The notes beneath the pieces are model-generated. The model searched no databases and was not told where the DNA came from. It saw only the letters and a program-made list of their open reading frames with translations. Made by a program: the position numbers and the translations under genes. A stretch of DNA of 33,003 nt from a virus, in the IMG/VR virus record IMGVR_UViG_3300031857_000786, positions 1 through 33,003 of that record; one strand, 5' to 3'. Shown here in pieces: positions 22,883 through 29,853 of this stretch (position 1 is the stretch's first letter; each line of letters opens with the position of its first letter).

Positions 22883-23038
22883 TTATTTGTTTGTAATTTG
22901 TTTTAGGTATTGTTTTGCCTCAATCTTAAATTGAAACATATTTAACAAAGTGTCAGTTTCGGTATCAATAACAAGATAGAAACCTTGTTCAAATACTCCG
23001 TAAACGTCTTGTATTATTTTATATTTATTCTTTGTCAT
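22883..23038 (-). CDS. 51-residue soluble microprotein, unknown
   Basis: Sequence pattern MTKNKYKIIQDVYGVFEQGF, YLVIDTETDTLLNMFQF, then KIEAKQYLKQITNK. It alternates strands and one helix, so it is probably a small folded protein. It sits 11 bases before the next gene start and one base after the preceding stop. Function is unknown. Confidence 0.6.
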   Translation of the reverse strand: MTKNKYKIIQDVYGVFEQGFYLVIDTETDTLLNMFQFKIEAKQYLKQITNK

Positions 23039-23039
23039 G

Positions 23040-23141
23040 TTATTTCTTGTATTGGGTTAACTCTTGCCATATTGTTTTGATTAAGGTAATTAGTAGCGTC
23101 CCAATGATTAAGTATATCGCTAGATCGATAAAGTTTATCAT
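23040..23141 (-). CDS. 33-residue membrane microprotein
   Basis: MINFIDLAIYLIIG followed by TLLITLIKTIWQEL and TQYKK: a single transmembrane helix with a short polar C-terminus. The stop is one base before the start of the 51-residue gene, and the start is two bases after the previous stop, which supports reality. Function is unknown. Confidence 0.55.
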   Translation of the reverse strand: MINFIDLAIYLIIGTLLITLIKTIWQELTQYKK

Positions 23142-23143
23142 GT

Positions 23144-23254
23144 TTATTTTATTTTAGTTATTAAATAATCAGTAAATACTTTAGCCATGTTACCTAGTAT
23201 CAAGGTAACTAAAGCTAAAGAGTAAAGCTGTAAAAAGTTGTCAAGGTGTTGCAT
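23144..23254 (-). CDS. 36-residue membrane microprotein
   Basis: MQHLDNFLQLYSLALVTL followed by ILGNMAKVFTDYLITKIK: an amphipathic start, one hydrophobic helix and a basic tail. It lies exactly between two similarly small frames with no spare DNA. Function is unknown. Confidence 0.55.
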   Translation of the reverse strand: MQHLDNFLQLYSLALVTLILGNMAKVFTDYLITKIK

Positions 23255-23265
23255 GGTATTAAGTT

Positions 23266-23397
23266 TTATTTGTTATTGATTACGATTAATAAAGATTTAA
23301 ACCCTTGTTTAATTAGTACATTTTTGTACATGGTTGCAACCTTATAAGCTTTGTAAATTGATAAGATTGCTTTGTTAGTGTAGATTAAGTTTGTCAT
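23266..23397 (-). CDS. 43-residue basic microprotein, first gene of the leftward block
   Basis: MTNLIYTNKAILSIYKAYKV, ATMYKNVLIKQGFKSLL, ending IVINNK: basic, helical, moderately hydrophobic. It is the first minus-strand gene beyond the divergent control region and follows the leader AACTACAAAAC. Function is unknown. Confidence 0.55.
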   Translation of the reverse strand: MTNLIYTNKAILSIYKAYKVATMYKNVLIKQGFKSLLIVINNK

Positions 23398-23519
23398 GTT
23401 TTGTAGTTTTATTTGTTATTTGATACAATAAAGATAGGTACTTTATTAATACAAAGTTTAAAAATATTAAAATATTTATAAATTATTTTTAGATATTTAT
23501 TGATGTTACACCATTAAAT

Positions 23520-23593
23520 TACTAGTATACTAGTATAAATTGTTTAATTACTAATTTAATACTATATTAATATAGTAAGTAGTTAACTACTTA
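23520..23593. repeat. Three perfect palindromes
   Basis: TACTAGTATACTAGTA (23520-23535), TACTATATTAATATAGTA (23560-23577) and TAAGTAGTTAACTACTTA (23576-23593), all self-complementary, with centres 41 and 16 bp apart. The first two share TACTA...TAGTA arms. They lie in the AT-rich divergent region and may be operators, origin sites or cruciforms. Confidence 0.85.
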
Positions 23594-23695
23594 AGTACTT
23601 TATAATTTAATTAGTGGTTTATATATTAATACAATAATGATAGGCATTTTTACTTTTCGCCTTTGAGTCCCTTACCAATCATTAAATATTATCCC

Positions 23696-23703
23696 TAACT
23701 TTG
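23696..23703 (+). promoter_or_regulatory. Possible -7 element for the packaging operon
   Basis: TAACTTTG fully matches TAnnTTTG. A TTTG at 23662-23665 is farther upstream than the usual spacing. It would give a leader of about 190 bases including the C-rich stretch. Confidence 0.4.
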
Positions 23704-23792
23704 ACCACCTAAACCACCACAAATGAACCGATCAGATAGGGGAGAGCAACAGCTTATAGTATATATTATGTTAAGTGATAGGGGATACCACT

Positions 23793-23856
23793 CCCCCACC
23801 CTACCCCCTACCCACTTTTTTAGCGTCCCCTACCCTACTGCCCCATTGTGCCCCCC
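23793..23856 (-). other. Two adjacent G-quadruplex motifs
   Basis: On the minus strand, motif 1 (23793-23813) has G runs of 3, 5, 3 and 5 with loops of two, two and one bases. Motif 2 (23827-23856) has G runs of 6, 4, 3 and 4 with loops of six, five and two. Both satisfy the G3+N1-7 rule. Such G/C runs are exceptional in this AT-rich window. Confidence 0.75.
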
Positions 23857-23903
23857 AAAATTCTGATATAAAACAATGATTTTAACATTTTTAAACATTT
23901 GAG

Positions 23904-24095
23904 ATGAAAGATACTTACGGCAAACGAGAGTACACTTGTAAATGTGGTACTAAGACTGATGGATACGTTTGGTTTAGTCAAATCAAGACTACACAGTTTG
24001 AATGTACCAATTGTGGCAAGTGGTTAGGTCATGATAACCTAGAGAAGAAGGTTACTAGCATTATTTCAATTCGCACACCAACAAAGAATAGATAA
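23904..24095 (+). CDS. Zinc-ribbon protein ahead of terminase
   Basis: A 63-residue protein with a Cys-X-Cys pair (YTCKCG, residues 11-15) and a Cys-X2-Cys pair (FECTNCGKW), the four ligands of a zinc ribbon, plus a basic C-terminus (RTPTKNR). Small zinc-ribbon proteins next to terminase genes are common and probably bind DNA. It ends one base before the small terminase ATG. Possible roles include transcription regulation of late genes or packaging; neither is proven. Confidence 0.75.
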   Translation: MKDTYGKREYTCKCGTKTDGYVWFSQIKTTQFECTNCGKWLGHDNLEKKVTSIISIRTPTKNR

Positions 24096-24096
24096 T

Positions 24097-24654
24097 ATGA
24101 ACGCACAATTCAAAGAAATAGCTAAAGAGGCTTTTATCATAGCCTATAAGGAGAACTTTGGCAATATCACTATATCATGTGAGGCTTCTGGAGTCGGTAG
24201 GACGCAGTATAAGACTTGGTTGAAGGATGACCCTGAGTTTGCTAAGAGGTTGGCTGAAATCGAGCCTGAGGAGATTATGCTTGACTTTGGCGAACAAAAG
24301 CTAATGGAGAGGATTGCTAGGGGTGATACCTTAGCGACCATGTTCTTACTGAAGACTAGAGGCAAGAGAAGAGGGTATATCGAGAAGACTGAGGTTGCTC
24401 ATGAAGGAGATGTGGTTAAGCAAATTACAGTCAACGTAGTTAAACCGAATCAAATTGGAGATATTATGAAACAAGTAGACGGAGATGAGCACAAAGCTTT
24501 ACCTGAAGGTGAGATAATCAACTTTGATACGCAAACAGAGCCAGGAATGGTCGTACCTGCTTACAAGGCTGGGGAAAGTGATGAAATCCCACTTTACAAC
24601 CATGATAAAGGCGAATTATTGGATATTAATGAAGATGGTGAGTATGAAGAGTAG
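24097..24654 (+). CDS. terS: Terminase small subunit (probable)
   Basis: A 185-residue protein. The N-terminal 60 residues form a helix-turn-helix (FIIAYKENFGNITISCEASGV, RTQYKTWLKDDPEFAKRL), followed by EQKLMERIARGDTLATMFLLKTRGKRRGYIEK, the pattern seen in HTH-type small terminases, where it precedes an oligomerisation helix. The last 60 residues are acidic and probably disordered (DGDEHKALPEGEIINF, ending EDGEYEE). The protein would recognise the packaging site and recruit the large subunit. It lies immediately upstream of the large subunit gene and a repeat array. Confidence 0.85.
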   Translation: MNAQFKEIAKEAFIIAYKENFGNITISCEASGVGRTQYKTWLKDDPEFAKRLAEIEPEEIMLDFGEQKLMERIARGDTLATMFLLKTRGKRRGYIEKTEVAHEGDVVKQITVNVVKPNQIGDIMKQVDGDEHKALPEGEIINFDTQTEPGMVVPAYKAGESDEIPLYNHDKGELLDINEDGEYEE

Positions 24655-24763
24655 CTACAATGCCTCTATTTCGCATTTTAAGGCGATTCTAAGGCTTTTA
24701 ACCCTATGTGTAGTACTATGTATCCATTTTGGAATTGAAAGGCTTAAATGGGGCTTAAAATAG
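24635..24763 (+). CDS. Possible 42-residue membrane protein overlapping terS
   Basis: A frame beginning at 24635 (or 24644), overlapping the small terminase end by 20 bp. Pattern: MVSMKSSYNASISHF, KAILRLLTLCVVLCIHF, GIERLKWGLK: a basic start, a hydrophobic segment and a basic end. It fits a small membrane protein, but there is no independent evidence such as tight packing on the 3' side. Confidence 0.4.
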   Translation: MVSMKSSYNASISHFKAILRLLTLCVVLCIHFGIERLKWGLK

Positions 24764-24787
24764 CAAAGTGAAAAGATAAACTAAAAC

Positions 24788-24848
24788 TCGTAGTGCCTCG
24801 TAGCACTCGTAGCATTCGTACTAACTACGACTACTACGAATAGTACGA
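24788..24848. repeat. 9-bp-periodic TCGTAG array with orientation switch (candidate packaging site)
   Basis: Seven copies of TCGTAG/TCGTAC: forward at 24788, 24798, 24807 and 24816; reverse-complement copies (CTACGA, CTACGA, GTACGA) at 24825, 24834 and 24843. Start spacing is 10, 9, 9, 9, 9 and 9. TCGTACTA (24816-24823) and TAGTACGA (24841-24848) form a perfect 8-bp inverted repeat. It lies in the 163-bp gap between small and large terminase genes, a plausible place for terminase binding (cos or pac), but function is inferred. Confidence 0.85.
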
Positions 24849-24873
24849 CCCCTACCTTCCTATAAAACCAAAA

Positions 24874-24890
24874 GTTTTCTAATGGAAAAC
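24874..24890. repeat. Short hairpin before terL
   Basis: GTTTTC (24874-24879), five-base loop TAATG, GAAAAC (24885-24890), followed 10 bases later by T runs leading into the large terminase start. It may influence transcription or initiation; the evidence is only structural. Confidence 0.4.
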
Positions 24891-24926
24891 ACACAACCAA
24901 TTTTTTAATTTTTTTTCCTATGTCTT

Positions 24927-26063
24927 ATGAATGTAACCACAAACGTAGTCTTCGAAGTACTGCAAAACAGCCAAAAAAAAATATCAGTTATGCAAGGCGG
25001 AACAAGGTCTGGCAAAACTTACAATGTATTGACATGGTTTATCGTGAAATTATTACAAGAGAAGGGAAAAACCCTAACCATTTGCAGATCCTCGTTGCCA
25101 TCCATAAAAGGCTCTGTGATGAGAGACTTTATCGAAATACTATCGAAATATGGATTATACTCAGAAGAAAAGCACAACAAATCAGAAAATCTTTACTTCT
25201 TAGGAGGCAATGTCGTAGAGTTCGTCTCTACCGATCAGCCACAAAAAATAAGAGGTCGTAAAAGAAACTACTTGTTTATAAACGAGGCTAATGAGGTAAA
25301 CTATGAATCTTGGATGCAGTTAGCATTAAGAACCACAGAAAAGATTGTAATTGACTATAACCCTTCAGATTACTACTCTTGGATTTACGATAAGGTTGTT
25401 CCTAGAGAAGATGCTGACTTTACCATCACTACCTACCTAGACAACCCATTTCTTGAAAAATCAATCGTAGATGAGATTGAGAGGCTTAAAACAGCCGACC
25501 ATGAATATTGGCGAGTTTATGGCTTAGGAGAGAGGGCAATATCCCAAGCGACCATTTATACGCATTGGAAGCGTAGAAGGAACTTCCCTGATGGCGGAGA
25601 TGTGTTTTATGGACTTGACTTTGGCTTTAACAACCAAACAGCCCTTGTTAGGGTTAAGAACTTTGATGGCGAGTTGTTTGTCGATCAATTAATCTATGAT
25701 ACCAAAATGTCAACCGCTTTACTAATTGATAGGATGCGTTCTTTAGGGCTTGATAGGAACTCGGAGATATATGCCGACCCTGCTGAACCGAAAACCATAT
25801 CGGAGGTAAATAAGGCAGGATTTAACTTAAAGAGTGCTGTGAAGGATGTTTATGCAGGAATCAACAAAGTAAAATCATTTCCTTTGCATATCAAGTCAGA
25901 GTCCTTAGATTTGCTTGATGAGATTAAAAATTACAAGTGGAAGACCGATACAGATGGTAACACACTTGATGAACCTGTGAAGTTTCGAGATCACTTAATG
26001 GACTCTATGAGGTATGCCATATACACAAAATATGCGAAACCAAAAAGAGGGTGGGTTGTATAG
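24927..26063 (+). CDS. terL: Terminase large subunit
   Basis: A 378-residue protein with Walker A GGTRSGKT (24-31), an SLPSIKGSVMRDF segment, Walker B YLFINEA with catalytic Glu120, a coupling-type T-T-Y segment (TITTYLDNPF), and the RNase H-like nuclease residues GLDFGF (Asp231), YADPAEP (Asp284) and RDHLMDSMRYA (Asp355/Asp359). This is a compact TerL of the phage packaging motor, which translocates DNA into the prohead and cuts it. The length is near the lower end of the family, with both domains complete. The start at 24927 gives the full ATPase N-terminus. Confidence 0.95.
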   Translation: MNVTTNVVFEVLQNSQKKISVMQGGTRSGKTYNVLTWFIVKLLQEKGKTLTICRSSLPSIKGSVMRDFIEILSKYGLYSEEKHNKSENLYFLGGNVVEFVSTDQPQKIRGRKRNYLFINEANEVNYESWMQLALRTTEKIVIDYNPSDYYSWIYDKVVPREDADFTITTYLDNPFLEKSIVDEIERLKTADHEYWRVYGLGERAISQATIYTHWKRRRNFPDGGDVFYGLDFGFNNQTALVRVKNFDGELFVDQLIYDTKMSTALLIDRMRSLGLDRNSEIYADPAEPKTISEVNKAGFNLKSAVKDVYAGINKVKSFPLHIKSESLDLLDEIKNYKWKTDTDGNTLDEPVKFRDHLMDSMRYAIYTKYAKPKRGWVV

Positions 26064-26076
26064 CATAAAAATTTGT

Positions 26077-26084
26077 TACTTTTG
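26077..26084 (+). promoter_or_regulatory. Promoter ahead of the portal gene
   Basis: TACTTTTG matches the -7 consensus TAnnTTTG, with TTG at 26056-26058 eighteen bases upstream as the -33 element. It would allow head genes to be transcribed separately from terminase. The leader is only about ten bases. Confidence 0.6.
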
Positions 26085-26101
26085 TAAAAATAATATATAG
26101 C

Positions 26102-27838
26102 GTGAATTTAACGGACATACTAAAGGCAGCTAACCCTTTTCAACAGAAGGCAGCTCCAAAGGTGACTTTTAACAATCCTTTTACTGATTTCGGTGGATTG
26201 ATTGGCGGAAGAACACTTTATCCAGAATTAGACCAGCAAAAATTTGTACTTGACTATAAAAACAATAGTGAGGTATATGCTATCATCAAACGTATCTCTA
26301 AAACAATTTCTACTGTTCCTTTCTATGTTTATCAAGTAAAGAACAAAAAAGAGTTGAATAGATACAAGTCAATGTTAGCGAATGCTACGTCAACCGCAGA
26401 TATCGCTAAAGCAGAGTTGGTTCGTGTAAAAGCAGTTGCTGAGATTGCTGATTCCGAATTAAACACTTTGCTAGAAAAACCAAATGAATATCAATCATTC
26501 TCTGAATTTATCGAGAGTGCTGTAGGTTATAAACTTATTACTGGTAACACTTACATCTGGGCGAATAGATTAGCTTCAGGTAAGGTTGCTGAACTTGTTA
26601 CACTCCCATCTCAATACGTTGCCATTATCTCTGATGGTACAATAAACGGGGTTGAAGGTTATTCTTTTACGCTAGTAGGATGGGATCAATTAGATGCGAA
26701 AGACGTAATCCATCTAAAATACTTCAACCCGTATTTCGACACCAATGGACAGCAGCTCTATGGGCTCAGTCCTCTTCAAGCCGCATATAGAACAGTACAA
26801 CGTAGCAACGATGCAAAAGATACATCTGTTGGTATGTTACAGAATCAAGGACCTAAAGGTATCTTGTCTGCTGATGAATCAAATGATTTCGGACCAGAGG
26901 CAGCAGGAAAGCTTAAAGAAGATTTCTACAATCAGTACGGAACAAAAACTCAAGCTGGTATTGTAAAGAATGCTGGTAAGATTTTGATTGCTGGTGCAAA
27001 GCTTAACTGGATTAACATGGGATTAAGTCCTGTTGATTTACAGTTACTAGAATCAGAGAAGATTACACTTAGAGAACTTTGTAATGTTTACGGAGTTAAC
27101 TCTGCGTTGTTTAACGATCCTGATAACAAGACTTATAACAACATGAAAGAAGCTAAGAAGGAAATGTTGACTCAAGTAGTCCTTCCTGAGTTAGTAGCTC
27201 TTCGTGATGCGTTCAATAGATTCTTTACAACAGAGATTGGTGAAGGTTACTATATCGATTTCGATTTGACAGTATTCCCTGAATTACAAGAGGACATGAA
27301 AGAGCTTAGTGCTATCCTTTCTCAATCTTGGTGGATTACTCCAAACGAGAAGAGAGCAGCTATGCGTTATGATACTATGGAAGGAACTGAAATGGATGAG
27401 ATATTTATCCCAGCAGGTTACTTGCCTATTGATGAGTTGACTATGTTGCAAGACCCTAGAGATGCTCAACAACAAAGCGACTATAATTTGCCACCTGTAA
27501 AAAGTGAAGGTTTTTTTTTGAGTAAGAATGAGCAAGTAGATGAAGTGTACGCAAAGTACAAGTCAATTACTAACATGAGCTACTCAGAACTAGAAGCCTG
27601 GTCAAATACAGAATGCTCAAAGAAGGCATCACTTGACAGAAGCCCTATCACTAGAAACCTAAGACTATTGTCTAAGAAGAAAGAAGATTGGACTACAGCA
27701 GATGCGGAAGATGCAAACAGAACTATAAGCTTTGTGAGCAGAATGAAAGGAGCAGAGCAAGGTAAACCAGCAGCAGAAGGTTGTCCTTCTAAAAGAGATA
27801 TATCACTTAAAAATTGGGCTTACGATCCATCAAAATAA
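26102..27838 (+). CDS. Portal protein with extra C-terminal domain
   Basis: A 578-residue protein starting at GTG (26102). The HK97-type portal core spans about 1-450: NNSEVYAIIKRISKTISTVPF, LLEKPNEYQSFSEF, LITGNTYIWANR, DVIHLKYFNP, GLSPLQAAYRTV, LGL/MGLSPVDLQLLESEK and YGVNSALFND. Residues about 483-578 form a separate domain: SYSELEAWSNTECSKKASLDRSP, then ISFVSRMKG and EGCPSKRDISLKNWAYDP. That domain occurs as a small stand-alone or fused unit in viral proteins (recognised pattern, unknown function) and contains two Cys (505 and 561). Portals form the dodecameric vertex for DNA entry. The GTG start is forced by the absence of an in-frame ATG near the consensus N-terminus. Confidence 0.92.
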   Translation: MNLTDILKAANPFQQKAAPKVTFNNPFTDFGGLIGGRTLYPELDQQKFVLDYKNNSEVYAIIKRISKTISTVPFYVYQVKNKKELNRYKSMLANATSTADIAKAELVRVKAVAEIADSELNTLLEKPNEYQSFSEFIESAVGYKLITGNTYIWANRLASGKVAELVTLPSQYVAIISDGTINGVEGYSFTLVGWDQLDAKDVIHLKYFNPYFDTNGQQLYGLSPLQAAYRTVQRSNDAKDTSVGMLQNQGPKGILSADESNDFGPEAAGKLKEDFYNQYGTKTQAGIVKNAGKILIAGAKLNWINMGLSPVDLQLLESEKITLRELCNVYGVNSALFNDPDNKTYNNMKEAKKEMLTQVVLPELVALRDAFNRFFTTEIGEGYYIDFDLTVFPELQEDMKELSAILSQSWWITPNEKRAAMRYDTMEGTEMDEIFIPAGYLPIDELTMLQDPRDAQQQSDYNLPPVKSEGFFLSKNEQVDEVYAKYKSITNMSYSELEAWSNTECSKKASLDRSPITRNLRLLSKKKEDWTTADAEDANRTISFVSRMKGAEQGKPAAEGCPSKRDISLKNWAYDPSK

Positions 27839-27843
27839 ATATT

Positions 27844-28239
27844 ATGAAATCATTTGACATCTTAGAAAAAACTATTAATAACCTTTTAGAATTAAAAAGG
27901 TTAACTGAGAAAAATGCTAAAGGTATTGCTCATGCAAATAAACTTATAGCATCAGGAGATGTAATTACACCTGATAGTTGGGTAAGACCAACAGCAGAAA
28001 TGGAAAATGCTTATCTAGAAGAAAATGGATATGATAAATACTGTCTATGGTTTCTTGGTGTAGATCCAGAGCTTAGTGAAGATACTAAAGGTCATTACGG
28101 CTACATTTATACTTCTGACTTTAAAACAGTAGACAGAAGAGGATTGGCAGCCATAAGACAATATGCAGCTCAAAACAATATGAACTCAATTTTTGCAGCA
28201 GCAGGAAAAATGATTGAAGCTATAGACGCTAAAAAATAG
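27844..28239 (+). CDS. Small head-region protein with a domain usually fused to head proteins
   Basis: A 131-residue protein from the ATG at 27844 (the upstream ATG at 27814 lies inside the portal gene). After a short helical leader come KLIASGDVITPDSWVRPT, YDKYCLWFLGVDPEL, GHYGYIYTSDFK and RRGLAAIRQYAAQNN, ending with an AAGKMIEAID helix. The pattern 'I..G.v...SW........W..YhLG.d......k..Y.YP/IY....v.RRgL.AA.q.AaQ....I..AA..L...I' is known to me as a module attached to phage proteases or capsid-related proteins. Here it is separate. Role is probably in head assembly (inference). Confidence 0.65.
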   Translation: MKSFDILEKTINNLLELKRLTEKNAKGIAHANKLIASGDVITPDSWVRPTAEMENAYLEENGYDKYCLWFLGVDPELSEDTKGHYGYIYTSDFKTVDRRGLAAIRQYAAQNNMNSIFAAAGKMIEAIDAKK

Positions 28240-29079
28240 ATGCCTAAAATACTTTACCCATCACAGCAGTTTGCTTTGCAACAAAAGATTGCAAGGAAAT
28301 CAATCAGAGAGTTTCAGCCTAAAATTAAAGAGGCTTTACAAGCTGACTTTGACAAAGCTGCTCAAATGGTTGAGGCGTTAGGGGTAGAACAAGCGGCTAA
28401 TAATCGTGCAGGATTTTTTACTGGCGATAAGATTAATAATATTTTACGAACTTTGTATGAATCAACTGGCGGTTATACTGCTATGAGATACCAACAGATG
28501 TTTGAAACGAATAAGAAAGCGGAAGAGATTGACCTTGACCCTTTAAACATTTTGGATGAGTGGTTAGTATTTATGTTATCGTATTGGATTGGCATTAGCG
28601 GATTAAAGATGCAAGGCATAGAGAATACTACTGAAAACGAAATAGCTCGTATATTAGCGAATGTTATAAAGTATGGTCGTGAGAATGGATTGTCACAGAA
28701 CGAAGTAAACAAGTTGGCAATTCAGACTCTGAGAGAAGGGAAGATAAATAACGCAAGGAGTTTACTTATAGCAAGGACTGAAAGCCATCAGGCATTAAGT
28801 ACAGGTGCTATAGGTGCGGTTAGGTTAGCAGGTGTTCCAGTATTAAAACAATGGATAGCTGCTGAATATCCAGCTAAGAGTGGTAAGCCAAGATTATGGC
28901 ACAGGGATTTAGATAGACAAACGAATCCTGACAACAAAGGTGTAAGAATCCCTGTTAATCAACCATTCCTAGTAAACACTCCTGACTATGGACTAATAGA
29001 AATGCAATATGCACATGATGCAGCAGGGTTAGCAGTAAATAACTGCAACTGTAGATGCTGCACAGTTTATATAGCTTAA
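28240..29079 (+). CDS. MuF-like minor head protein (SPP1 gp7 family)
   Basis: A 279-residue protein with a helical N-terminal two-thirds and the MuF-type core near the end: ARTESHQALSTGAIGAV (about 178-194), KQWIA, WHRDLDRQTNPDNKGVRIP and MQYAHDAAGLAVNNCNCRC. The terminal Cys cluster (269, 271, 273, 274) is typical of this family. These proteins sit near the portal inside the head and help early head assembly or genome ejection. It begins immediately after the preceding stop (28239), which indicates coupling. Confidence 0.9.
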   Translation: MPKILYPSQQFALQQKIARKSIREFQPKIKEALQADFDKAAQMVEALGVEQAANNRAGFFTGDKINNILRTLYESTGGYTAMRYQQMFETNKKAEEIDLDPLNILDEWLVFMLSYWIGISGLKMQGIENTTENEIARILANVIKYGRENGLSQNEVNKLAIQTLREGKINNARSLLIARTESHQALSTGAIGAVRLAGVPVLKQWIAAEYPAKSGKPRLWHRDLDRQTNPDNKGVRIPVNQPFLVNTPDYGLIEMQYAHDAAGLAVNNCNCRCCTVYIA

Positions 29080-29088
29080 ATAAAAAAT

Positions 29089-29853
29089 ATGAGTAACTTT
29101 TATAACAAGAAAGCGGTAAGTGGTGCTCCAGTAGACATGGAAGATAATGGTAGAATTATCACAGTCTACTATTCTGCGTTTGGTAATGTTGACAGCGATG
29201 GCGATGTTATTGTACCAGGTGCATTCACTAAAACCCTAAAAGAAAACGGACCTAGTGCCAAGAATAGAATCTGGCATTTATTTAACCATTCAACTGAGAA
29301 ACCAATTGCTAAACCATTTGAGATGATGGAAGATGGATTTGGTTTAAAGGCTAGAGTAAAGATGCCTAATACAACATTAGGTAACGATACTTATGAGTTG
29401 TATAAAGAAGGTCATATCACAGAACATAGCATCGGCTTTCAGACTATCAAGTCACAAGCAAAGTCAGGCTATAACGAAATCAATGAAATTAAATTGTTTG
29501 AGGGTAGTTCAGTATTGTGGGGTGCAAACGCAAATACACCAACAGTAGGAGTGAAGAGTCAAGTAAAGTCTGTTCTTGTAGATGAGATGGGTAAAACTAT
29601 CAAGTCTTTAAGAAATGGTCACTTTACTGATGAAACATTTGAATTGTTGGAACTTAAACTTAAGCAATTACAACAATATCTTGCTGAGATGGAAGATGAA
29701 GAGTCAGTCGACCTTGAAGAACAACCGCAACTATCATCTGAAGGCGCAGTCGAAATGCCAGAAGATGAAGCATTGGAGGAAGAGGAAGACCCGATGATTT
29801 CCGTTGAAATCGAGATAAACAAATATTTACAATCATTTAAAATTTTCAACTAA
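29089..29853 (+). CDS. Prohead protease, HK97 type, with acidic tail
   Basis: A 254-residue protein with the S78/U35 prohead-protease pattern: YYSAFGNVDSDGDVIVPGAF (about 28-46), the catalytic-type His67 in LFNHSTEKPIAKP and Ser114 in EHSIGF. The C-terminal 70 residues are very acidic (MEDEESVDLEE, EALEEEEDP), possibly a scaffold-like extension. The enzyme cuts capsid and scaffold during maturation. It precedes the capsid gene and shares the TAATG junction with it, so the two are translationally coupled. Confidence 0.92.
   Translation: MSNFYNKKAVSGAPVDMEDNGRIITVYYSAFGNVDSDGDVIVPGAFTKTLKENGPSAKNRIWHLFNHSTEKPIAKPFEMMEDGFGLKARVKMPNTTLGNDTYELYKEGHITEHSIGFQTIKSQAKSGYNEINEIKLFEGSSVLWGANANTPTVGVKSQVKSVLVDEMGKTIKSLRNGHFTDETFELLELKLKQLQQYLAEMEDEESVDLEEQPQLSSEGAVEMPEDEALEEEEDPMISVEIEINKYLQSFKIFN

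Larger units (their letters stand above)
23398..23903. promoter_or_regulatory. Divergent control region (possible origin)
   Basis: About 500 bases without a convincing gene between leftward early and rightward packaging genes. Left part (23440-23640): very AT-rich with three perfect palindromes. Right part (23790-23860): C-rich with two G-quadruplex motifs on the minus strand. Possible promoter elements are minus-strand TATCTTTA (23429-23436) with TTTG (23452-23455), and plus-strand TAACTTTG (23696-23703). GATAGGGGA occurs twice (about 23736 and 23777). A weak 47-codon plus frame (23723-23866) could be a leader ORF. Confidence 0.65.

Noticed and set aside
24788-24848. CRISPR-like array
   Set aside because: Units are only 9-10 bp with no unique spacers and they change orientation halfway.
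24920-25261. 113-codon plus-strand frame at the start of terL
   Set aside because: Overlaps the ATPase-coding frame, which has clear Walker motifs; the alternative product is Arg/Lys-rich without recognisable structure.
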